Below are positions 13,117 through 19,126 of a stretch of 19,126 bases of DNA, one piece after another. The position numbers and the translations under genes are program-made. The stretch covers positions 1-19,126 of the forward strand of contig DATKYV010000047.1 of the NCBI GenBank assembly GCA_035528275.1, read 5' to 3'. Position 1 is the first letter of the stretch, and each line of letters opens with the position of its first letter. This DNA is from DATKYV01 sp035528275. Its GTDB lineage: Bacteria; Acidobacteriota; Terriglobia; UBA7540. The notes under the pieces were generated by a model. That model was not told the DNA's origin. It was given only the letters and a program-made list of their open reading frames with translations, and ran no database searches.

Positions 13117-14475
13117 ATGAAGGACCAAATCAAACAATCGGTGAAGCGTCGCGATATACTCAAGTCTTCCGCCGTGGCTCTGGGCGGGGCTTTCTTTGCA
13201 AGTGAACCCATGGAAGCAGCGCTTCAAAACGTCAACACCCGTTCGCGGCCGTCGGACCTGAAGATCACCGACCTGCGCGTGGCGGTAGTCACCAAGGCGC
13301 CGATGACCTGCCCGATCATCCGCATTGATACCAACCAGGGAATCCACGGCCTGGGCGAGGTGCGCGACGGCGCCAGCCCCACCTACGCGCTGATCCTGAA
13401 GAGCCGACTGCTCGGCGAGAATCCCTGCGACGTCGACCGCCTGTTCCGCAAGATCAAGCAGTTCGGCGGGCACGCGCGTCAGGGCGGCGGCGTCTGTGGT
13501 GTGGAGATGGCGTTGTGGGACCTGGCGGGGAAGGCGTACAACATCCCCGTTTATCAAATGCTGGGTGGAAAGTTTCGCGACAAGATCCGCCTTTACGCCG
13601 ATACCGACATGTCGCCCGACCCCAAGGTCTATGCCGAGCGAATGAAGAAACGAATGGACCAGGGCTTCACGTTTCTGAAAATGGACCTGGGCATCGGGCT
13701 CGTCGAGAAAACTCCCGACACGCTGACGCGCCCGCGAGGCCTTACTTCCCGCGACGTCATGCAAACCCAGCACATGTTCACGGGCTTCGAGCTTACCGAC
13801 AAGGGCATCGCGATGATGGCCGACTACGTCGCCCAGGTGCGCGAATCGATCGGCATGGACATCCCACTCGCCGCCGACCATTTCGGGCACATCGGCGTCA
13901 ATTCCTGCATCCGCCTGGGTCACGCGCTCGAGAAATACAACATGGCGTGGCTGGAAGACATGATCCCCTGGCAGTACACCGACCTGCTCAAGGAGATCGC
14001 CGCCGTCGTGGACATCCCCATCCTCACCGGCGAGGACATCTATCTCAAGGAGCCGTTCATTGAGTTATGCCGGAACCACGCTGTGGATATGATTCATCCC
14101 GACCTGGCGACTTCAGGAGGAATTCTCGAGACCAAGAAAATCGGTGACGCGGCGCAGGAATACGGCGTTGCGATGGCGATGCATTTTGCCGGCTCGCCAG
14201 TCACCTGCATGGCCAACGTGCATTGTGCGGCGGCGACGGAAAACTTTCTCTGCCTCGAAAACCACTCCGTGGACGTCCCCTGGTGGGAAGACCTCGTCGA
14301 GGGAATCGAGAAGCCCATCGTCGATGGCGGTTTCATCAAGGTGCCCGAGAAACCCGGCCTGGGCGTGACGCTCAACGAGGAAGTCGTCAAGCAGCATCTG
14401 ATGCCCGGCACCGGCTATTTCGAGCCAACGACAGAGTGGGACAAGGAGCGGTCGTGGGACCGCTTGTGGAGCTAA
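13117..14475 (+). CDS. Tat-exported enolase-superfamily sugar-acid dehydratase
   Basis: A 452-residue member of the mandelate racemase/galactonate-mannonate dehydratase branch of the enolase superfamily, which removes a proton alpha to a carboxylate and eliminates water from aldonic acids. The leader KRRDILK (Arg11-Arg12) with SSAVALGGAFFA is a Tat signal. The capping domain spans about 48-160 with GVEMALWDLAGK (128-139). The barrel carries FLKMDLG (Lys188, Asp190), metal ligands Asp254 in AADHFGH, Glu280 in WLED and Glu306 in TGED, and His356 in MHFAGSP as probable acid/base. The long segment between 190 and 254 is the loop typical of the larger aldonate dehydratases. The substrate is not set by the sequence; fuconate, galactonate or similar acids fit the neighbourhood. 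It is co-transcribed with the RraA gene (17-bp gap). Confidence 0.88.
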   Translation: MKDQIKQSVKRRDILKSSAVALGGAFFASEPMEAALQNVNTRSRPSDLKITDLRVAVVTKAPMTCPIIRIDTNQGIHGLGEVRDGASPTYALILKSRLLGENPCDVDRLFRKIKQFGGHARQGGGVCGVEMALWDLAGKAYNIPVYQMLGGKFRDKIRLYADTDMSPDPKVYAERMKKRMDQGFTFLKMDLGIGLVEKTPDTLTRPRGLTSRDVMQTQHMFTGFELTDKGIAMMADYVAQVRESIGMDIPLAADHFGHIGVNSCIRLGHALEKYNMAWLEDMIPWQYTDLLKEIAAVVDIPILTGEDIYLKEPFIELCRNHAVDMIHPDLATSGGILETKKIGDAAQEYGVAMAMHFAGSPVTCMANVHCAAATENFLCLENHSVDVPWWEDLVEGIEKPIVDGGFIKVPEKPGLGVTLNEEVVKQHLMPGTGYFEPTTEWDKERSWDRLWS

Positions 14476-14556
14476 CGCCGTTCCAACTATTACGGGGGAT
14501 GACCGAGAACCGGTGACCCACGGCAGTTCTCCAGTCGTTGGGTATTGGGCGAGTTG

Positions 14557-14585
14557 CCTAATTAGGTTGGAAACGCGCTAGCGCG
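14557..14585 (+). promoter_or_regulatory. Two adjacent perfect palindromes upstream of the RidA gene
   Basis: CCTAATTAGG (14557-14566, 10 bp) and CGCGCTAGCGCG (14574-14585, 12 bp) are perfect palindromes 7 bp apart in the 170-bp gap between the dehydratase and RidA genes. They could be operator sites or one a small hairpin; I cannot place a convincing promoter around them. Confidence 0.35.
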
Positions 14586-14645
14586 CGTACGAGTCCGCAA
14601 TCTGCAACCTGGACATTAACCCTGAACTTTCGGAGGTTTCTTCAT

Positions 14646-15161
14646 ATGAAAACCGAAAAACCTGATCGTCGCAAGTTCCTGCGTCGCGGCTTGGGTGGCA
14701 TCGCAGCGGCCAGCGCGGCTGGCGTGGTAGCGCTTCCACGGCCAGCCAAGGCCCAACGAATGCGGCCCACCAAGAAAGTCGTACTGAAGCCCGGTCAGAA
14801 GCTTTCGCCGGATGCGATCTTCAGCCCCGGCATTCAATTCGGCCGGCTGCTCTTCGTCTCTGGCCAGGGCGCGCACGATCCCAAGACAGGCAAGGTGGAA
14901 GACGTTCCCTTCCCCGAGCAAGCGCGGCAGTGTATGGAAAACGTGAAGGCGGTGCTGGAAGCTGCCGGCTCCTCGCTTGACCAGGTGCTCAAGTGCACGG
15001 TCTTCCTTACGGACATCTCGAACTACAAACCGTTCAATGAGGTCTATCACACCTTTTTCACGACCGAGCCGCCGGCCCGTTCCTGTGTGGGGGTGAAGGA
15101 ACTCCCGGGAAACTCGCCCGTTGAGGTCGAGTGCTTCGCATATGTGGAGCGGATGGGATGA
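14646..15161 (+). CDS. Tat-exported RidA-family deaminase
   Basis: A 171-residue protein: a 36-residue Tat leader (DRRKFLRRG, Arg8-Arg9, then a long Ala-rich segment ending PAKAQ) in front of a full RidA/YjgF/UK114 domain. RidA hydrolyses reactive 2-imino/enamine intermediates to 2-keto acids and ammonia and usually forms cytosolic trimers. The key Arg145 (PPARSC; Arg105 in E. coli RidA), the following Cys147, and Glu162 in VEVECFAY are kept, so activity is plausible. LLFVSGQGAHDPKTG and KCTVFLTDISNY are clear family segments. GGAGG at 14631-14635 precedes the ATG. Export is unusual and implies a reactive imine, enamine or related unstable acid made outside the cytoplasm, possibly by the two upstream enzymes. 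It converges with the TPR/FG-GAP gene across only 22 bp. Confidence 0.9.
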   Translation: MKTEKPDRRKFLRRGLGGIAAASAAGVVALPRPAKAQRMRPTKKVVLKPGQKLSPDAIFSPGIQFGRLLFVSGQGAHDPKTGKVEDVPFPEQARQCMENVKAVLEAAGSSLDQVLKCTVFLTDISNYKPFNEVYHTFFTTEPPARSCVGVKELPGNSPVEVECFAYVERMG

Positions 15162-15183
15162 ACTAGGATCCGGCCGCGGCTGT

Positions 15184-17256
15184 TTAGCGCCCCAGCCGAT
15201 TCACAAAAACGCCTCCTGAGGCGAGGCGCTGCGGAAGAAGCGGATTCGCGCCCAGGTAGATATCCGGAAGCCCGTCCCGATTGAAGTCCGCAACAGCTCC
15301 GCCGATGAAGTTGGCGGCACTTCCAAATCCCGGCAGGTGAATCCAGGGGCGAAATTCCCTGCCCTCGACGTTTCGGAGAATGACGCTGGGCTCGAGGCGG
15401 TGGATATCCAGCGAGCCGTTGACGAGGAGCAGATCCGGCCATCCGTCCCTATCGAAATCGCGGGCGAGCGCCTGCACGGTCCCATAAGCGCGATCGAGAC
15501 CGACGTTTTTGGCGACATTCACAAACCGGCCATCGCCCGTATTGCGATACAACCGCGTGTTGTGGACCGATCGCTCCTCCGGCTGCAACAAACAACGCAC
15601 CGCCTCGGCGAAAGGCGCCCGCTCAGTTACCAGCAGATCCAATCGGCCATCCTTGTCGAAATCGAAGGAGAGCGCGCTGAGAGTCCGGCCATGGACCGCA
15701 CTTAATCCCGACTGATCGGTCACATCGGAAAACCTGCCTTGGCCCTGATTGCGATACAGGGCCACGCCCGATTCCCAGTAGACCACGAGAAGATCCAAGC
15801 GACCGTCGTTGTCGTAATCGCCGGGAACGCAGTCGACGGCCGTCCCGCGGGGCACGAGACCGGCCTCTTTGGATCTCTCGACCCAACCGCTCGCGGTGTT
15901 GTGAAACAGCCGAAGAGAGCCGTAATTCTCGGTTCTGGCTCCGACCTCGACGAGGTCCGGTCTTCCGTCCCCGTCGAAGTCAGCGAAGCAGGCGCGTGCC
16001 GTGGCGCGCTCGCCCTTGAGCCCCATCGCAGCGGTCACGTCGGTGAATTTTCCCTGGCCGTCATTGCGGTAGAGAAGATTCTGACCCCTGCCCAGATAGC
16101 CGGAGCGGATAAGAAAGAGGTCTTGGTCACCATCCGCGTCGAAATCCGTCCAGGCTGCATCCCAGACGTCCTTGACACCACCAAGGTTTGCGGCCTGCGT
16201 GGCGTCAGCGAACCTTCCACCTTGATTGTGGTAGAGCGCGAGCGACCTGTCGATGCCGCACACGACCAGATCAATTTGCCCGTCATTGTCATAATCGGCC
16301 CAAGCGCCGCGTCCAGCGGCGAACTCTCGAACGCGGACAAGAATAGGGGCGGATATCGTGGACCGGGGCGATGGCCCCGATAAACCGATCTTCGGCGGCG
16401 GTGAGGACACCGCCGCTACAGATGGAGGACTGATTCGATACTCTTTTGAAACCTCCGCCGGATAGCCGCCGTTCCGCTCGGCGATCCAGTAGAGAAGCAG
16501 TATGGACCGCAGGGCGGCACTCTCCAGCGGGTTCATGGGCTTCCCGGGAGCCGGCAGGACATCGCCCTCCGAGCGCACACCATGCGCCGACATCTTCCGC
16601 TCTCGACCCAGCGCGTCGAGCACCTTTCGAAAGAACTCCGTGGCTTCCCTGTCGCGCTTGCGGAGGAACTGTGTGTAGCCCGCCAGGAAGTTTCCTTCCG
16701 GAGACGTGAATCCTGAAGCGATGCGAAACTGCTCGAGCGCCTCGTCCCACCGTCCGCGGTTGAGTTCGAGAAGTCCCAATCGGAGGAAAGGGCCAGCTTC
16801 CTCACGGTTGATTCCAACGCTGCGGAGGAAGGCGCTGTGCGCCTCATCAAAACTCACGGGCGCACCGGGCGCGAGCGCCGAAAGAGTGGTCCCCAACTGC
16901 GAATAAGCGCGGCTGCTTTCAGGATAGAGCTCGATCATTCTGCGAAAAGCCGCCGCCGCTTCCGCGTATTCGCCCAGTTCCTGCAGGCTGGACCCGAGGT
17001 AATAGAGCGACTCTTCGTGTTTGGGGTCCAGCTTCAGGCATTCTCGGTATGCGGGGACAGCGGCGTCAAACTTCCCTTGCGTGCGGAGCGCGTTCGCCTT
17101 GTGGTAGATGTTCCAGAAAGTTTGAATGCGCTGCTTTTCGGCTTCGGCGAGCGCCGACCCGGTCTCAGAGGAGCCGGCCTTCCGGTATCTCAGGATGGTG
17201 ATGAGACCGAAGGCCACGGCGACGAAGACGGCCAGGCCCAATACGTACTTTTTCAT
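15184..17256 (-). CDS. Membrane-anchored TPR + FG-GAP repeat protein
   Basis: A 690-residue protein with an N-terminal membrane segment (YVLGLAVFVAVAFGLITIL) that is a signal anchor or uncleaved leader. Residues about 45-225 are tetratricopeptide repeats (ALRTQGKFDAAVPAY, LGSSLQELGEYAEAAAAF, LGLLELNRGRWDEALEQF). After a linker (about 270-310) comes a beta-propeller of seven FG-GAP/VCBS units, each with a calcium-loop motif: DYDNDGQIDL, DFDADGDQDL, DFDGDGRPDL, DYDNDGRLDL, DFDKDGRLDL, DFDRDGWPDL and DFNRDGLPDI. No enzyme motif is present; the role is probably extracytoplasmic binding or complex assembly dependent on calcium. It lacks the ASPIC/UnbV end found in its partner. Its ATG overlaps the partner's TGA by 4 bp (ATGA), so the two are translationally coupled. 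Confidence 0.87.
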   Translation of the reverse strand: MKKYVLGLAVFVAVAFGLITILRYRKAGSSETGSALAEAEKQRIQTFWNIYHKANALRTQGKFDAAVPAYRECLKLDPKHEESLYYLGSSLQELGEYAEAAAAFRRMIELYPESSRAYSQLGTTLSALAPGAPVSFDEAHSAFLRSVGINREEAGPFLRLGLLELNRGRWDEALEQFRIASGFTSPEGNFLAGYTQFLRKRDREATEFFRKVLDALGRERKMSAHGVRSEGDVLPAPGKPMNPLESAALRSILLLYWIAERNGGYPAEVSKEYRISPPSVAAVSSPPPKIGLSGPSPRSTISAPILVRVREFAAGRGAWADYDNDGQIDLVVCGIDRSLALYHNQGGRFADATQAANLGGVKDVWDAAWTDFDADGDQDLFLIRSGYLGRGQNLLYRNDGQGKFTDVTAAMGLKGERATARACFADFDGDGRPDLVEVGARTENYGSLRLFHNTASGWVERSKEAGLVPRGTAVDCVPGDYDNDGRLDLLVVYWESGVALYRNQGQGRFSDVTDQSGLSAVHGRTLSALSFDFDKDGRLDLLVTERAPFAEAVRCLLQPEERSVHNTRLYRNTGDGRFVNVAKNVGLDRAYGTVQALARDFDRDGWPDLLLVNGSLDIHRLEPSVILRNVEGREFRPWIHLPGFGSAANFIGGAVADFNRDGLPDIYLGANPLLPQRLASGGVFVNRLGR

Positions 17257-19076
17257 GGCGCGCTTTCGTCAACCAGCACCGTCTGGTTGGAAGGGACGTG
17301 GTCCAGCTCGCGGACGGCCCCGCCGGGAAAGCGAACCCGCAGGCGCTGCACTTCAACGGCACTCCCGAGGCCGAAGTGGGCTTCGAGGGCATTTTGGGAA
17401 ATGTAAGAAGGCTGGCTGCCAATCTCCTGGAACTGCGTCCCGCTCTCGGTCTGGATCTCCACCCTGGCGCCGAAGGCACTTCGGTTGCTCTTTTCGCCTT
17501 TCACCCGCACCTTCAGCCAGTGGTTGTTGTGCGGGGCGTCATTTCGCAGGAGCCACGGCCGCTCGCCGTAATTCACCACAAAAATGTCCACGTCGCCGTC
17601 GTTGTCGTAGTCGGCGAAGGCAGCGCCGCGCCCGACGCGCAATTCTTTGAATACGCTGCCGCTGACTTCACTCACGTCGAAAAAACCCTCATCCGGCCCC
17701 TTGTTCCAGAAGACGAGGTTCTTCATGGAAGCCAGGCGGGTGGGATCTTTCTCGTCCTGAAACGTGCTGCCATCGACCACAAACAAGTCGAGCAGGCCGT
17801 CGTTGTTGTAATCGAAAAAGGATGTTCCCCAGCCGATGTAATTCAAACCGATCTGTCCCACGCCTTCCAGGTCGGCGACGTCCTCGAATCTCAATCGCCC
17901 GGGTTTCGACGACCCAGCGAGCGTAAAGCGAAGGTTCGAATAGAGGGCGTTTTCCTGCGCGATCCAGTGGGTCACGAAGATGTCTTCGTCTCCGTCGCGG
18001 TTCCAGTCGCCAACCGCCAGACCCATGGCGCCGCGATAGTCGGCCACCCGGGCGGCGGTCGAGATATCCTCGAACCGCCCGTTGTGCCGGTTGAGGTACA
18101 TGACGTTGTCGGAGATGTCGTTGGCGACATAAAGGTCGGGCCAGCCATCGCCGTCGAAATCCGCCCAGGCCGCCGAGAGACTGCGCCCCGTGGGGTCATC
18201 CACTCCCGCCCGCTTTGCGACCTCAGTGAAAGTCCCATTCCCGTTGTTGTGGAAAAGAAGGTTGCGCTGCGGAGTGTACGAGGAAGGATTGAGCATGAAG
18301 GGCACCATCGCCGTGAACTGCCGGGAGGAATTGCCCACAGACTCTGGCTTGAATTCGTACTGCACATACCCGCAGATGTAGAGGTCCACGTTGCCGTCAC
18401 GGTCATAATCGGCCCAGGAGGCGCCCGCCCAAAAGTCCTGAAACTTTCCCAGACCGACCTTGTCCGCCACGTCCTCGAACGTGCCGTCACCGCGATTGTG
18501 AAAGAGCATGATGCGGCCGTAGCTGGTGACCACGAGATCCAGCGAGCCGTCGTTATCGTAATCCGCCCAGGCCGCGCCCATGCCGATGCCCTTGAAACCG
18601 ACACCGGCCTTCTGGGTGACATCTGTGAATGTCCCGTTCTGATTGTTGCGGTAAAGACGGTTCCCACCCGGCGAGGCGGCTACTTCCTGGGGCGAAGCGG
18701 TCAGGGGAGCGGCGATGTCACAGACGTAGAGGTCCTGGAAACCGTCCCCGTCGTAGTCTCCCCACGCCGCCCCTGAGCCCATGTCTTCGGGAAGCTGCGT
18801 GGAACGGGTACCGTGGAAATGCTTGAAGTCGATTCCCGCCTGCTGAACCACGTTGGTGAACTCGACCGGTTGGTATCCGGCGGGGATCGAGCGCGCCAAT
18901 TCACTCGTGATGCCTTCGACCTTCTCGCCCGGGGCGTAAGGCTTGGGGTGGTTGCGCACCATGACTACAATCAGTGAAGCCACCGACACGAGCGAGACAC
19001 TGATTAGGGTGTATTTGACAATCAGCTTCCGCCGCCGCGAGGCAAGGAACGGCAGTGTCCGTCCATTAGTTCCCAC
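17253..19076 (-). CDS. CRTAC1-type FG-GAP / ASPIC-UnbV repeat protein
   Basis: A 607-residue protein with an N-terminal anchor (KYTLISVSLVSVASLIVVMV after a basic RRRK stretch). Seven FG-GAP/VCBS units follow, with calcium loops DYDGDGFQDL, DYDNDGSLDL, DYDRDGNVDL, DFDGDGWPDL, DWNRDGDEDI, DYNNDGLLDL and DYDNDGDVDI. Residues about 520-605 form an ASPIC/UnbV domain (NNHWLKVRVKG, SAFGARVEI, HFGLGSA, VRFPGGAV), the arrangement of cartilage acidic protein 1 and bacterial UnbV. It is expected at the outside of the membrane as a calcium-bound propeller for ligand or partner binding; the ligand is unknown. Translation starts at GTG 19076 with a purine-rich GGGGGA just upstream; nearby ATG codons are out of frame or hit stops. 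It heads a two-gene unit with the TPR protein. Upstream only 50 bp remain in the window, so the promoter cannot be assessed. Confidence 0.88.
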   Translation of the reverse strand: MGTNGRTLPFLASRRRKLIVKYTLISVSLVSVASLIVVMVRNHPKPYAPGEKVEGITSELARSIPAGYQPVEFTNVVQQAGIDFKHFHGTRSTQLPEDMGSGAAWGDYDGDGFQDLYVCDIAAPLTASPQEVAASPGGNRLYRNNQNGTFTDVTQKAGVGFKGIGMGAAWADYDNDGSLDLVVTSYGRIMLFHNRGDGTFEDVADKVGLGKFQDFWAGASWADYDRDGNVDLYICGYVQYEFKPESVGNSSRQFTAMVPFMLNPSSYTPQRNLLFHNNGNGTFTEVAKRAGVDDPTGRSLSAAWADFDGDGWPDLYVANDISDNVMYLNRHNGRFEDISTAARVADYRGAMGLAVGDWNRDGDEDIFVTHWIAQENALYSNLRFTLAGSSKPGRLRFEDVADLEGVGQIGLNYIGWGTSFFDYNNDGLLDLFVVDGSTFQDEKDPTRLASMKNLVFWNKGPDEGFFDVSEVSGSVFKELRVGRGAAFADYDNDGDVDIFVVNYGERPWLLRNDAPHNNHWLKVRVKGEKSNRSAFGARVEIQTESGTQFQEIGSQPSYISQNALEAHFGLGSAVEVQRLRVRFPGGAVRELDHVPSNQTVLVDESAP

Positions 19077-19126
19077 AGTCCCCCATCACTCTCATCTGAA
19101 TTCGGCGTTCTCGATTGTGGCCCGGA

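Noticed and set aside
17298..18776. 492-codon plus-strand open frame opposite the CRTAC1 gene
   Set aside because: Its Val/Asp-rich repeats (VVVVI and similar) are the complement of the FG-GAP calcium-loop codons, not a separate protein.
15300..18780. Regularly spaced similar segments suggesting a DNA repeat array or CRISPR
   Set aside because: The spacing and sequence follow the FG-GAP protein repeats (DxDxDGxxDL); copies diverge at codon third positions and lack constant repeats with unique spacers.

Overview
The window is GC-rich, densely coding bacterial DNA with 14 recognisable protein-coding genes plus the 3' end of a fifteenth. Eleven of the 14 carry an export or membrane signal: four Tat leaders, four Sec leaders, one probable lipoprotein and two N-terminally anchored FG-GAP proteins. 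Tat-exported sugar enzymes, exported RraA, metallo-beta-lactamase (MBL) fold proteins, a fucosidase and paired CRTAC1-type FG-GAP/TPR proteins together resemble Acidobacteriota of the Bryobacterales/Solibacter type. Planctomycetota or Verrucomicrobiota remain possible. This is an inference from gene content; there is no rRNA or other phylogenetic marker. I see no tRNA, rRNA, CRISPR array, transposase, phage gene, transporter or transcription regulator.

Layout. (A) 1-480 is the end of an unrecognised gene. (B) 612-2361, minus strand: a radical SAM protein followed by a SagB-type nitroreductase lipoprotein. The radical SAM gene has a one-base frameshift near 1450 and no normal start codon in front of its zinc-ribbon N-terminus. 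(C) 2635-8500, plus strand: a probable operon of exported proteins, namely an MBL hydrolase, a Tat-exported tandem-MBL protein, a TolB-like propeller and a GH29 alpha-L-fucosidase. (D) 8536-11835, minus strand: a Tat-exported xylose-isomerase-like TIM barrel protein, a divergent thymidylate-synthase-family protein and a fusion of a thioredoxin-like [2Fe-2S] ferredoxin to a methyltransferase. (E) 12179-15161, plus strand: exported RraA-family aldolase, Tat-exported enolase-superfamily sugar-acid dehydratase and Tat-exported RidA. (F) 15184-19076, minus strand: a CRTAC1 (FG-GAP + ASPIC/UnbV) protein overlapping by 4 bp a TPR + FG-GAP protein.

How the parts may work together. Block C could release L-fucose or related deoxysugars from glycans outside the cytoplasm and hydrolyse esters or lactones. 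The TIM barrel of block D could isomerise or epimerise a sugar. Block E looks like an acid-sugar route moved outside the cytoplasm: dehydration to a 2-keto-3-deoxy acid, retro-aldol cleavage and removal of reactive enamine or imine by-products. The substrate is not shown by the sequence. The most unusual items are the exported dehydratase/aldolase/RidA set, the ferredoxin-methyltransferase fusion beside an apparently catalytically complete thymidylate synthase homologue, and a three-part repeat (TCCACTG/CAGTGGA/TCCACTG) just ahead of the latter's start.
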